Shown in pieces: positions 1-7,758 of a stretch of DNA of 64,000 bases. Under the pieces are notes generated by a model. That model ran no database searches. It saw nothing but the letters and a program-made list of their open reading frames with translations, and was not told where the DNA came from. The stretch's first letter is position 1. Every line of letters begins with the position of its first letter. The translations under genes and the position numbers were made by a program. Source of the stretch: Lachnoclostridium sp. UBA2905 (lineage in GTDB: Bacteria > Bacillota > Clostridia > Lachnospirales > Lachnospiraceae); the NCBI GenBank assembly GCA_002349525.1, contig DEDL01000035.1, forward strand, positions 40,256 through 104,255. Direction: 5' to 3'.

Positions 1-1
1 T

Positions 2-538
2 TATGAACCTGCATTTCATTACATAGCTGAATGGTGGAAGCAGCTTTATGCAGAAAGTGAAGGAAAAGATGGCAAGGGGCTGTTCCCGGCTGCCATGGAC
101 TTTACAACAGACCTTCATTCACAGGGTCAGTTTGTACAGCAGGGACCAAGAATAATGTTTGAAACAGTTATAGAGATGCTTAATAATACATCAGATATTA
201 TAATTGAGGAAGAAGAGGGAGATATTGACGGACTTAATTATATTGGTGGAGAGGCTCTTGATTTCATTAATAAGAATGCTATGAAGGGTTCACAGTTGGC
301 TCATACAGATGGTGGAGTTCCTAACCTTGTTATCAAGGTTCCTGACAGAACAGAGAGGTCACTTGGAAGATTATTCTATTTCTTTATGTTTGCATGTGGA
401 GTCAGTGGTTATATGATAGGAGTTAATCCATTTAATCAGCCTGGAGTTGAGAATTATAAGACCAATATGTTTGCCCTTCTTGGAAAACCAGGTTATGAGA
501 AACAAAGAGGGGAACTTATAGAGCGTCTTCTTAAATAG
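2..538 (+). CDS. pgi: Glucose-6-phosphate isomerase, C-terminal part
   Basis: This cytosolic glycolytic enzyme interconverts glucose 6-phosphate and fructose 6-phosphate. The gene runs in from the left edge; the frame is open from base 2 and about 178 residues are visible. They match the family's C-terminal third: AEWWKQLY, FTTDLHSQGQF, then GVPNLVIKVPDR, a late YFFMFACGVSGYM helix and the near-invariant NPFNQPGVENYK followed by FALLGKPGYE. The internal ATG at 95 is not the start because family-typical sequence continues upstream of it. The reading frame is intact to a TAG stop. An AT-rich tandem repeat and then an insertion sequence follow, so nothing downstream is likely to share its transcript. 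Identity is secure; only the N-terminal two thirds are outside the window. Confidence 0.95.
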   Translation, partial: YEPAFHYIAEWWKQLYAESEGKDGKGLFPAAMDFTTDLHSQGQFVQQGPRIMFETVIEMLNNTSDIIIEEEEGDIDGLNYIGGEALDFINKNAMKGSQLAHTDGGVPNLVIKVPDRTERSLGRLFYFFMFACGVSGYMIGVNPFNQPGVENYKTNMFALLGKPGYEKQRGELIERLLK

Positions 539-578
539 TATATTTAGGTGACTTATTTTATAAGAGATATATTTTATT

Positions 579-623
579 AGATTAAAATATTTGAGATTAA
601 AATAGTTTAGATTAAAATAGTTG
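579..623. repeat. 15-bp tandem repeat, three units
   Basis: Three head-to-tail copies of AGATTAAAATAGTTG with one or two differences each, at 579, 594 and 609, lie between the pgi stop and the left end of the insertion sequence. It is one of five short tandem arrays in intergenic parts of this window. No function is evident. Confidence 0.8.
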
Positions 624-671
624 AAAATAAAATGGCTAAAACAAAGGGGCTGTGAAATAAGTCCATAAAAG

Positions 672-707
672 AAATAGGACCATTCGTTCATGCGAAAGGT
701 CCTATTT
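672..707 (+). terminator. Hairpin inside IS left end
   Basis: AAATAGGACC at 672-681 pairs perfectly with GGTCCTATTT at 698-707 and a short T run follows. It lies between the terminal repeat and the transposase start, so it could stop transcription arriving from pgi or limit transposase expression. Confidence 0.65.
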
Positions 708-728
708 TTGTGGTAAAATTAACTTGCG

Positions 729-2303
729 ATGAAAACTTTACACAATAATTATTGTAATTCAAAACAAGGATATTTACCACTATTTCTTTCAGATTGTTTG
801 GATCTGCTGGATCCTGTTTTAACATTTGACAGATTGATGGGAGGAATCGATTTAAACAAGTATCTGACGGATATTCCGGAGTACACAACCGGACGACTCA
901 GATATAATCCAGTCAACATGTTAAAAACAGTACTTTTCGGATTTATGACTAGCGGCTACTGCTCTCTGAGAGAACTGGAAGACAACTGCAAAGTTAATAT
1001 CAGGTTCATGTATCTCATGGATCACCAGACTCCGTCATACAGAACCTTTGGATATTTCATCAATGAAATACTTCAAGATAAGATTGAAAACATTTTTAAC
1101 GACATCAATCATGCTATCTTTAACGATGAGCATGTAGATCTGCAACATCTCTACATCGACGGCTCCAAGTTTGAAGTAAACGCAAACAAGTATACCTGGG
1201 TATGGAAGAAGGCTACCGAAAAGTTCCGTTACAAGCTTTATGAAAAAATCACTGCGGAGATTGAGGAGATTAATGCAGAAATCGCATGGAGCGGGGTGCA
1301 GATCACAACAAATCCCGAGTATGTACCAGATTATCTGAATCAAATCGTTGAGCAGCTAGTACTTTTATGGGAATTGGATTCAAGTACATTTGTTTACGGA
1401 AGTGGAAAGCGAAAATCCAAAGAACAGCGTCATTATGAACACTTGACTACTTTCTGTCAGAAACTTCAAGAATACATACAAAAAATTGAAATCTGTGGTC
1501 CTAATCGAAACAGTTACTCTAAAACAGATAACTCAGCTACCTTTATGCGTATCAAAACGGATTACATGGGCAATGATCAGCTTCTGCCAGCATATAATGT
1601 ACAGATTGGTGTAGCAGATGAATATATTGCAGTTGTTGACGTGAACCATTATCGTTCGGATATGGATTGTTTCGTTCCTTTGATGGAGCACTTCAAACAA
1701 ACTTATGGATTCTATCCCAAATATCCTGTGGCAGATGCTGGATATGGCTCATACAACAATTATATTTTCTGTGAACAGAACGGAATTGAAAAGTATATGA
1801 AATTTCCAATGTTTAAAAAGGAAACCAAGGATCAGAAATATCATGAAGATCCATTTCGTGCAGTTAACTTCAGAATTGATGAGCAAGGTGTCATGAGATG
1901 TCCTAACGATAAAGCATTCCATTTTTTATACAGAAAAAATGTGAGGGGAAATCAATACGGACGTAAGGAAGAATTGTATGAATGCGAAGACTGTAGTGGA
2001 TGTCCATATGCAGAGAAATGTAAGAAGACAGATAAGAATCGAACCGTTCGGATCAATCAGGAATTAACTTCCATGCATCAGGAAGTAATCGAAAACCTGG
2101 AAAGCATCCACGGTGCGTTATTACGAATGAACCGTTCGATACAAGCAGAAGGCACTTTCGGAATTATGAAAAACGACCGTTGGTACAAGAGAATTGTCCG
2201 AAGAGGTATTCATTCAGTCAAACTGGAAGTTTTACTCGTGGCGATAGGCCACAATCTATATAAATATCAGAAAAAAAAGATGAGAAACAGAACTGCCGCA
2301 TAG
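729..2303 (+). CDS. IS1182 family transposase
   Basis: This DDE transposase of 524 residues should cut and join the ends of its own insertion sequence. The N-terminal region (about residues 30-110) has the DUF772-like helical domain typical of IS1182 and IS5 relatives, with RYNPVNMLKTVLFGFM. The likely catalytic triad is Asp144 in YIDGSK, Asp336 in VADAGYGS and Glu474 in QAEGTFG. A CEDCSGCPYAEKC segment near residue 420 is the usual metal-binding insertion. Length is normal and the frame is uninterrupted, so the protein may still be active. The ATG at 729 lacks a strong ribosome binding site, which is common for transposases. A hairpin just upstream may hold expression down. Confidence 0.93.
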   Translation: MKTLHNNYCNSKQGYLPLFLSDCLDLLDPVLTFDRLMGGIDLNKYLTDIPEYTTGRLRYNPVNMLKTVLFGFMTSGYCSLRELEDNCKVNIRFMYLMDHQTPSYRTFGYFINEILQDKIENIFNDINHAIFNDEHVDLQHLYIDGSKFEVNANKYTWVWKKATEKFRYKLYEKITAEIEEINAEIAWSGVQITTNPEYVPDYLNQIVEQLVLLWELDSSTFVYGSGKRKSKEQRHYEHLTTFCQKLQEYIQKIEICGPNRNSYSKTDNSATFMRIKTDYMGNDQLLPAYNVQIGVADEYIAVVDVNHYRSDMDCFVPLMEHFKQTYGFYPKYPVADAGYGSYNNYIFCEQNGIEKYMKFPMFKKETKDQKYHEDPFRAVNFRIDEQGVMRCPNDKAFHFLYRKNVRGNQYGRKEELYECEDCSGCPYAEKCKKTDKNRTVRINQELTSMHQEVIENLESIHGALLRMNRSIQAEGTFGIMKNDRWYKRIVRRGIHSVKLEVLLVAIGHNLYKYQKKKMRNRTAA

Positions 2304-2389
2304 ATTCAAAAAAAGAATTTCTATGGGGTAGGGGAAGTGCGCTTTCTTTGCGCATGATTTCAGTCATTTATACACAACAGGTACAAAAA

Positions 2390-2430
2390 GGGAGATGCGA
2401 AAAAACTCAATCGAGTTTTTTCACATCCCC
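2390..2430 (+). terminator. Hairpin at IS right end
   Basis: GAAAAAACTC (2399-2408) pairs perfectly with GAGTTTTTTC (2413-2422) around the loop AATC. The stem extends outward as GATG with CATC and GGG with CCC, with one mismatch in each step. The outer arm is also the terminal inverted repeat. It likely ends the transposase transcript. Confidence 0.7.
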
Positions 2431-2464
2431 TTCTTATGTTCATTTTGAATCAAATGCTTACTAA

Positions 2465-2632
2465 TTAGCCCTGGATAGCGCCTGTTGGACATGCATCAGC
2501 ACAAGCTCCACATTCAAGACATTCTGATTCGTTGATAACGTACTGTGTATCTCCTTCTGTGATAGCGCCTACTGGACACTGATCAGCACAAGCTCCACAG
2601 CTTACACATGTATCTGTAATTTTGTATGCCAT
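2465..2632 (-). CDS. 2[4Fe-4S] clostridial-type ferredoxin
   Basis: A 55-residue cytosolic electron carrier of about -400 mV type, used by oxidoreductases such as those of pyruvate, hydrogen and the Hdr/Rnf systems. Two classic motifs are complete: CVSCGACADQCPVGA and CLECGACADACPTGA, each providing three cysteines to one cluster and the distal cysteine to the other. The start is the ATG of MAYKITD, preceded by TAAGGAGGATTATT on the minus strand. An upstream in-frame ATG would add 20 hydrophobic residues without a ribosome binding site and is rejected. It is a single gene between the insertion sequence and a divergent DUF1858 gene. It is a candidate partner for the Flx-Hdr complex encoded at 43-49 kb, though ferredoxins are rarely dedicated. 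Confidence 0.95.
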   Translation of the reverse strand: MAYKITDTCVSCGACADQCPVGAITEGDTQYVINESECLECGACADACPTGAIQG

Positions 2633-2777
2633 CTGAATAATCCTCCTTAATAAATATAGGTATATGATAATACACAACTTCATAAAAAACAAGTGCTTTC
2701 AATATAAAAAAATAAGGTAAAAAAGGAAAGTATTGTAAGAGTATTTTGAGCTGTAATCAAAGGAAAGTTTTGTGGAC

Positions 2778-2806
2778 TTGACTGTTTTATAATGATAGGC
2801 TATACT
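2778..2806 (+). promoter_or_regulatory. Sigma-A promoter for DUF1858 gene
   Basis: TTGACT at 2778 and TATACT at 2801 are separated by exactly 17 bases. The initiation point would fall about 25 bases before the ribosome binding site of the next gene. Confidence 0.8.
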
Positions 2807-2840
2807 TGTTTAAACCACAAAAAATAGGAGGACTATAGTT

Positions 2841-3050
2841 ATGAATACAGTTAATGGCGATATGACAATGGGTGAAATTCTTGGAATTGATGCTACAATA
2901 GCTCCAATTCTTATGGCAGCAGGTATGCATTGCATCGGATGTCCATCAGCACAGGGAGAAACATTAGAGCAGGCAGCACTTGTTCATGGAATTGAGGTTG
3001 AGCCTCTTGTAGACCAGATTAATGAATATCTTGCTAATAAGGAAAAATAA
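2841..3050 (+). CDS. DUF1858 redox-disulfide domain protein
   Basis: A 69-residue protein made of a single DUF1858 domain, the small helical fold also found attached to hybrid-cluster and Hdr-type redox proteins. It carries the family's signature dithiol CIGC at about residues 31-34 inside MHCIGCPSA. The N-terminal MTMGEILGIDATIAPIL helix and the C-terminal LVDQINEYL helix are also typical. The CxxC may act as a thiol switch or metal site, but no biochemical role is firmly known for the stand-alone form. The start has AGGAGG nine bases upstream and a near-consensus promoter. It is followed by a terminator, so it is a one-gene transcription unit. Confidence 0.88.
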   Translation: MNTVNGDMTMGEILGIDATIAPILMAAGMHCIGCPSAQGETLEQAALVHGIEVEPLVDQINEYLANKEK

Positions 3051-3121
3051 TTTTTGATGAGAATTGCTGATTAGTTAGTAATTAGTAATTATTAACATTA
3101 GTGATATATAGTCAGACATAT

Positions 3122-3163
3122 AAAAGAAGCCGGTAGCACACAGTGTGCCACCAGCTTCTTTTA
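3122..3163. terminator. Bidirectional rho-independent terminator
   Basis: AAAAGAAGC at 3122 pairs with GCTTCTTTT ending at 3162, and the inner bases CGGTAGCACA and TGTGCCACC continue the stem with few mismatches. A and T runs flank both sides, so it can end both the DUF1858 transcript and the convergent mecA transcript. Confidence 0.85.
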
Positions 3164-3261
3164 TATTATATTATGCAAAATGAATAACTCAAAATAAATA
3201 ACTTGAAATATCAAACACAAAATAACAAACACCTATAGATTAAAAGCCTTCAATCATATAA

Positions 3262-4056
3262 TTAAAGGTTTGCAAGTACGTCAAGGGCATTGTCGGATAT
3301 AATAACATCAAGATGCTCCTTGTAGTGGGTTGGTGTAGCATATGTTGTATTAATGGAAGAACCATATTCTGATGCAATATTGCATATCATATTGAATTCT
3401 TCATTCGTATGAGTATTATTCTTCATTACAAGAAGATATTCGGAAAAGTCCGTATCTTTGTAAAGTGTATTGCTACCGTGGTAAACGGATGCAATATTCT
3501 TTGCAAAACATATAGTCTCATCCAGTGATGAGAAACCAAAGATTTTTGTGATATTCATCTTTTTGTCTCCTGAAGCGACGGATGTATCTTTTTCAGAAGC
3601 TTTAACGTCTACTTTGTTATCTGAATGATCTTCAAAATCTGTATCAGGTATTATTGAAGGCTCATCTGAATCATCTTCGTCTGCAATTTGTGCTTCAAGC
3701 TGCTTTGATACATGGTCAAATAATGTATTGGCAAAACTCTCAGGTTCATCATCAGACTTGGACTCAACATCAGTCGAAAAGCTTGAAAAACGTGTATCCA
3801 ATTCATCAGGATCCTCAATCTTAGTTATGATAAGGACAAGAGTTTCGGGTGAAGTAGGAATTGCCTCAACCATAATTGGAATGTCTCCTGCCTCAAAACC
3901 AAATTCAAAAGAAGCCTGCTGCATCATATCTCTGAACAAAGCCTTAGCTTTTTCTGTTCCATATGCAAGTTCACTAATCTTAAGTTGTCTGCTGGCCAGA
4001 TCCTCGCGACTTAATGTGCAGCGAATCTGGTTTTCACTGATTTTTTCAATTTTCAT
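3262..4056 (-). CDS. mecA: Adaptor protein MecA
   Basis: MecA delivers substrates to the ClpC unfoldase in low-GC Gram-positive bacteria. The 264-residue protein has the family architecture. The N-terminal substrate-binding domain begins MKIEKISENQIRCTLSREDL, with SFEFGFEAGDIPIMVEA. A variable acidic linker lies at about residues 100-165. The C-terminal ClpC-binding domain includes FGFSSLDETICFAKNI and ends with HLDVIISDNALDVL. The start is the ATG preceded by AAAGGAG with a short spacer; an upstream in-frame ATG six codons earlier overlaps that site and is rejected. A promoter at 4134-4162 drives it alone. The leader can fold into a hairpin (TGATAT with ATATCA, GACTC with GAGTC) just before the ribosome binding site, which might tune translation. 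Confidence 0.92.
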   Translation of the reverse strand: MKIEKISENQIRCTLSREDLASRQLKISELAYGTEKAKALFRDMMQQASFEFGFEAGDIPIMVEAIPTSPETLVLIITKIEDPDELDTRFSSFSTDVESKSDDEPESFANTLFDHVSKQLEAQIADEDDSDEPSIIPDTDFEDHSDNKVDVKASEKDTSVASGDKKMNITKIFGFSSLDETICFAKNIASVYHGSNTLYKDTDFSEYLLVMKNNTHTNEEFNMICNIASEYGSSINTTYATPTHYKEHLDVIISDNALDVLANL

Positions 4057-4133
4057 GACAGCCACTCCTTTCAAATGATATTAGGACTCTCTTGGAGTCT
4101 GTGACTTGATATCATAATTTTTTCGTGCATGAC

Positions 4134-4162
4134 AGTATAAAGTATTATGCCTATAAAGTCAA
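4134..4162 (-). promoter_or_regulatory. Sigma-A promoter of mecA
   Basis: On the minus strand TTGACT is followed after 17 bases by TATACT. It lies 78 bases ahead of the mecA start codon. Confidence 0.8.
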
Positions 4163-4300
4163 TAGCGTTAAAGATGATTTGTGAAACATTTACAAAATAA
4201 AAAAATAATTTGATGCAATATTGCACTTGATAAGGATTATTTACAAAAAACAATATCTAAAATGCATAAAAAAACAAAAATTATTAGTCTATTAAGTCAA

Positions 4301-4329
4301 TTGATAACACAAATCCAATCATGTATAAT
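4301..4329 (+). promoter_or_regulatory. Strong sigma-A promoter with no gene behind it
   Basis: TTGATA at 4301 and a perfect TATAAT at 4324 are separated by 17 bases. No reading frame of useful length follows for 240 bases, so the product is probably an RNA. Confidence 0.7.
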
Positions 4330-4335
4330 GAGTGA

Positions 4336-4467
4336 CATCTTACAGAGGTGCCTCTTTAGAAAGGAGGCGTTATATTATATCTAATGGACTTTTTCTAAAC
4401 CTGTTTAAGGGTTGTTCCAGAATTTTCGAAGTGAGTAATTCTATATAAAAGTCAAGCCATTATTTTA
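4336..4467 (+). ncRNA. Candidate structured small RNA
   Basis: Downstream of a strong promoter, the sequence can fold into a hairpin (GCCTCTTT at 4350 with AAAGGAGGC at 4360) and then a three-way junction. In the junction TAATGG-ACTTTT at 4382-4393 pairs with AAAAGT at 4447 and CCATTA at 4457. The closed region holds two hairpins: AACCT with AGGGTT at 4398-4413, and AGAATT with AATTCT at 4419-4442. A short TTTT follows the last stem. I do not recognise it as 6S RNA, tmRNA, RNase P RNA or a known riboswitch. The structure is inferred by eye, without covariation. Confidence 0.4.
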
Positions 4468-4569
4468 ATCTAATCCCATAAAATGAAATGAACATAAAAC
4501 GTATAAGCTATGAAATTATTTTTATGAGGCACGGCTGTATAGTAATATTATATGAAGGGAGATGAAATT

Positions 4570-4632
4570 TTGATTCCTATGGATTATATACACCACAATG
4601 CACTTTGCCGTAGGAAAAGAATGATTTTGTGA
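4570..4632 (+). CDS. Possible 20-residue small protein
   Basis: A TTG codon lies eight bases after AAGGGAG and opens a 20-codon frame encoding a short basic peptide, LIPMDYIHHNALC then RRKRMIL. The composition, with paired histidines, one cysteine and a basic cluster, is not random-looking, and the ribosome binding site is good. I know of no family for it. It sits in the gene-poor stretch between mecA and the GH18 gene. Length alone makes this uncertain; conservation of the frame in relatives would decide. Confidence 0.25.
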   Translation: MIPMDYIHHNALCRRKRMIL

Positions 4633-4738
4633 AATGTTTAGCTATATAAGTATTTTTTTAATAGTAATATAAGTAATATATTTTTTGTTGATGAACATGA
4701 AATTTGAAATTGCATTGCAAATGCGAAACACAGTAAAT

Positions 4739-4812
4739 AAGGGATAAGTCCCACAATTACATTGATAAAGCTTTGTTCCCACAGCAATTTGTACTATTTG
4801 GGAATATCCCTT
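4739..4812 (+). other. Compact inverted-repeat element
   Basis: AAGGGATA at 4739-4746 pairs perfectly with TATCCCTT at 4805-4812. Directly inside the right arm, TTCCCA (4776) pairs with TGGGAA (4799), so the two stems could stack. A competing TCCCAC at 4749 could pair with TGGGA instead. This resembles a switchable RNA leader, but no riboswitch class is recognisable. It lies 220 bases upstream of the GH18 gene and before that gene's best promoter, so it may not be in its mRNA. The rest of 4813-5031 holds only that promoter. Confidence 0.35.
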
Positions 4813-4925
4813 GTTTACAAGTATTATATACAGATATGTGATGATTTGAGCAGTATCCGTATGATGCGCATGATCAGGAATATGTAAAAAAATGTCGGCG
4901 TGTGGTTTTAATTTGCCGGCATGTA

Positions 4926-4934
4926 TGATATAAT
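4926..4934 (+). promoter_or_regulatory. Extended -10 promoter for GH18 gene
   Basis: TGATATAAT is an extended -10 element, with a poor -35 (TTTTAA) 17 bases upstream. A GC-rich hairpin, TGTCGGCG with TGCCGGCA at 4893-4921, lies just upstream and could be an operator. Confidence 0.5.
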
Positions 4935-5031
4935 CCGTTTAGTCATAGGTTGCAGTATGTGGCTATAGTCATATGAAAGCTTTTAGTATGTTACTGCAAT
5001 CATAATATATATGTGGGAAGGAAGTATTGTT

Positions 5032-6732
5032 ATGTCCAAACGGATTAAGTTAATTATTATAAGCGTGGCAGTAATTGCAGTCGCAGTTATATCTGCCCTG
5101 TTAGTCTATAAATTTTCGCCAAACAAGGAGAGAAAGCCTCTTGATGAGTGCTTTGACGTAAGTGGCGATGAGATGGCAATTCTTTTGCAGGATGAGTATT
5201 CAGAAGAGAAGGGATATTGTTATGATGGGGTGCCATATGTGAAGTACTCTCTTGTGAAGGAAAGATTTAATAAGAGATTTTACTGGGAGCAAAATCCTGG
5301 TGTGATGATATATACAACAACTGATGCAGTTATGAAGTTTACGCCTGATACGGCTGAATATCAGTCTAACAAGGCATCAAAAACAATGGACTATATTCCT
5401 GTCAGAATGATTAATGACCAACCATATGTCGCAGTGCCTTTTGTTAAGGAATACAGCAATATAACGTATTCATTTTATGAGAAACCTAACAGAGTCATTA
5501 TTAATTACAAATGGGATGATAATGAGTTGACAACTACTGTCAAGAAGAAAACTGTAATAAGATATGAAGACAATATTAAGAGCCCGATTATTGCAGATGT
5601 TGCACAGGGAGATAAGTTAATCTGTGTTGGAATGGATGAGCAGATTAAAAATGGATTCAGCAAGGTTATAACAATTGATGGTGTTGTTGGTTATATAAGT
5701 AACAAAAAGATTGAAGAAAGTTCTTACGAAAAATTTGTGTCAGATTATACTGAACCTGAATATACACATAATCTGAAGGATTACAATATATGTCTTGCAT
5801 GGCATCAGGTTACAAGCCAGGTTGCCAATGAGAGTGTTCTTAAGGTTCTGAATGAGACAAAGGGTGTTAATACCATATCTCCAACATGGTTTAAAATCAC
5901 CGATAATAATGGAAGTGTGAAGTCTATTGCCAGTGAAAGATATGTGGAGAGAGCACATGCGGCAGGGGTTGAAGTCTGGGGACTTTGCGATGATTTTAGT
6001 GAAGAGGTAGATATGACCGTTCTTCTTGGAAATATGGAGACCAGGGAGAAACTTGAAAATAAATTATTGAGTCTTGCTATTGAATTTGAGCTTGACGGTA
6101 TTAATCTTGATTTTGAGAAAATCAAACAGGATGGGGCTGAAAGTTTTATTCAGTTTGTACGTGAAATGTCTGTTAAGTGCAAGAATAATGGTATTGTTCT
6201 TTCAATAGATAACTATGTTCCTGTAAGCTACAGAGAATATTATAATTATGAGGAACAGGGAAAATATGCTGATTATATTATAATTATGGCATATGATGAA
6301 CATTACTCAGGAAGTGATGAAGCCGGTTCAGTATCTTCAATTAACTATGTGGATAGTGCCTGCAAAAATATTGTGGAAAAGGTTGATGCAAAGCAGGTTG
6401 TTATGGCGCTTCCATTCTACACAAGACTTTGGACTGTTAAGAATGAGGGCACAGATAAACAGAGTTTAGAGTGTGCAACATATTCAATGGAGAATGCGGA
6501 AAAGCTTCTCAGGGACAGAGGTCTTACACCATCCTGGAATGACGAAACAGCTCAGTACTATGCTGAATATGATGAGGATGGTGCAAAGAATAAAATATGG
6601 CTTGAAGACGAAAAATCCCTGGGAGAAAAACTGAAGTCCATTACTTCTAATGGCTTGTCAAATGTTGCCTTCTGGAAACTTGGCCTTGAAAAGAGAGCAG
6701 TGTGGAATGAAGTATCAAAATATATTAAATGA
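5032..6732 (+). CDS. Membrane-anchored GH18 glycosidase with SH3 domain
   Basis: A 566-residue cell-surface protein probably acting on N-acetylglucosamine-containing glycan such as peptidoglycan. One N-terminal transmembrane segment (residues 5-26, LIIISVAVIAVAVISALLVY) anchors it. A region of about residues 30-170 resembles the copper-amine-oxidase-like domain often joined to wall enzymes. An SH3-like domain follows (about 175-230, TVIRYEDNI to GYISNKKI), then the GH18 barrel. The catalytic signature DGINLDFE is complete, with the acid at Glu362, and IIIMAYDEHY supplies the usual active-site Tyr. The start chosen has GGAAGG upstream; an in-frame ATG seven codons earlier has none. Relatives include spore-cortex and sporulation GH18 proteins (YaaH/SleL-like), which fits the neighbouring cwlD, but a vegetative role is equally possible. 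Confidence 0.85.
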   Translation: MSKRIKLIIISVAVIAVAVISALLVYKFSPNKERKPLDECFDVSGDEMAILLQDEYSEEKGYCYDGVPYVKYSLVKERFNKRFYWEQNPGVMIYTTTDAVMKFTPDTAEYQSNKASKTMDYIPVRMINDQPYVAVPFVKEYSNITYSFYEKPNRVIINYKWDDNELTTTVKKKTVIRYEDNIKSPIIADVAQGDKLICVGMDEQIKNGFSKVITIDGVVGYISNKKIEESSYEKFVSDYTEPEYTHNLKDYNICLAWHQVTSQVANESVLKVLNETKGVNTISPTWFKITDNNGSVKSIASERYVERAHAAGVEVWGLCDDFSEEVDMTVLLGNMETREKLENKLLSLAIEFELDGINLDFEKIKQDGAESFIQFVREMSVKCKNNGIVLSIDNYVPVSYREYYNYEEQGKYADYIIIMAYDEHYSGSDEAGSVSSINYVDSACKNIVEKVDAKQVVMALPFYTRLWTVKNEGTDKQSLECATYSMENAEKLLRDRGLTPSWNDETAQYYAEYDEDGAKNKIWLEDEKSLGEKLKSITSNGLSNVAFWKLGLEKRAVWNEVSKYIK

Positions 6733-6756
6733 TTAATTGTACAGTATTAATCATAA

Positions 6757-7512
6757 TTAATTACAATCAACTATATAATTGTTTATTCCTATGCAGATTG
6801 CTTTTGCAATCTGCATTTGATATTCTTTGGAGTTTAAAAGTGCACATTCGGAGGGACAGCTGAGAAAACCACATTCTATTATTACTGTTGGGCATGAAGT
6901 GTTTTTTAACATGTAATAGCTGTTATTTGCCTTTGCGGTTCGCTTGTTGCCATCATTTAGTCTGGCAACGAGTGCATTTTGAAGTGTATCTGCAAGCTTT
7001 TTTGACGGAGTATCGTCAGGGTAAGTGCTATTATAATAAAATACCTGGGAACCCCTTACTGTACTGTCAGGAAAACTGTTTTGATGAATACATATTGCTA
7101 TATCCGCATTGCCGTCTTCAATGATTTTTATGCGGTTATTCAAATCGCTGGTTTTTTTGCTGTGACAGCCAGCATCGTAAAGTGCTGTATCTGTTTCACG
7201 GGTCATTATTGTATTAAAGCCTGATGATTCAAGACATTCCTTTAACAAAAGACTTATATTTAGATTAATATCTTTTTCAAGAATCTGATTTGCATTGATG
7301 TCTTTTCCAACTTTGCCTGGGTCATATCCACCATGTCCTGCATCAATAGCAACTGTAATGGTGGAATTTTTTGAAGGGTGGGTGTGATTGAATATAGCAA
7401 TATTTGTCTGGAAAACAGACAAAATTCCAAGTATTATTACCATGAAAGTCATGAAAGGCAGAATAATGCAAAATCTACCATGCTTTAATGAATGTATTTT
7501 CAGAGTGAACAT
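6757..7512 (-). CDS. cwlD: N-acetylmuramoyl-L-alanine amidase, CwlD type
   Basis: This zinc amidase removes the peptide side chain from muramic acid. In spore formers CwlD does so in forespore cortex so that muramic delta-lactam can form, a mark needed for germination. The 251-residue protein has one N-terminal membrane anchor (about 15-37) and an Amidase_3 domain: AIDAGHGGYDPG with the first zinc His, Glu in LEKDINLNISL, the second His in IAICIHQNSF, and the catalytic Glu in TVIIECGFLS. Length and the lack of binding repeats match CwlD rather than secreted autolysins. It converges on the GH18 gene with a 24-base gap holding an AT-rich inverted repeat. AAGGAAAT precedes the ATG. Wall-turnover amidases share the fold, so the sporulation role is inferred from architecture. 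Confidence 0.87.
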   Translation of the reverse strand: MFTLKIHSLKHGRFCIILPFMTFMVIILGILSVFQTNIAIFNHTHPSKNSTITVAIDAGHGGYDPGKVGKDINANQILEKDINLNISLLLKECLESSGFNTIMTRETDTALYDAGCHSKKTSDLNNRIKIIEDGNADIAICIHQNSFPDSTVRGSQVFYYNSTYPDDTPSKKLADTLQNALVARLNDGNKRTAKANNSYYMLKNTSCPTVIIECGFLSCPSECALLNSKEYQMQIAKAICIGINNYIVDCN

Positions 7513-7621
7513 GATTATTTCCTTGAAGAAGTGCTTATTATAGAGTATTAGAAAAAATCGGATTTATTCGAATAAACTATGTAAAAATTAAGTCAATATG
7601 AATTCTATAAAGATATAACTG

Positions 7622-7650
7622 TGGACTATTTTATTGAAATAGTGTATTAT
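7622..7650 (+). promoter_or_regulatory. Possible promoter of ywlC-ywlE-rpiB
   Basis: TGGACT and TATTAT are spaced by 17 bases, about 110 bases before the ywlC start. The -35 is imperfect. Nothing else stands out in 7513-7758. Confidence 0.4.
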
Positions 7651-7758
7651 GTATCGGATAGGAGAAAAATAATCTGAGGATAATTTTTAAAACAGTAATC
7701 CTAAGAAAAGAGATGCCAGTTATTTGACAGCTGATTGATAAACAGAGGTGATAATAAT

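Larger units (their letters stand above)
646..2430 (+). mobile_element. IS1182-type insertion sequence
   Basis: The element contains one transposase gene bounded by imperfect terminal inverted repeats: GGGGCTGTGAAATAA at 646-660 against GGGGATGTGAAAAAA read inward from 2430 (13 of 15 match). Each end also carries a hairpin, at 672-707 and 2390-2430, a common way for insertion sequences to block read-through transcription. The bases outside the repeats (ACAAA on the left, TTCTT on the right) show no obvious target duplication, so either the ends are a few bases off or the duplication has decayed. It separates pgi from a ferredoxin gene and breaks no recognisable gene. Confidence 0.85.

Noticed and set aside
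2..538. Truncated or broken pgi
   Set aside because: The frame is open to the window edge, so the gene is cut only by the window, not by mutation.
4336..4467. 6S RNA as the identity of the orphan transcript
   Set aside because: 6S RNA is one long hairpin with a central bubble; the pairing seen here is a hairpin plus a three-way junction and the length is shorter.
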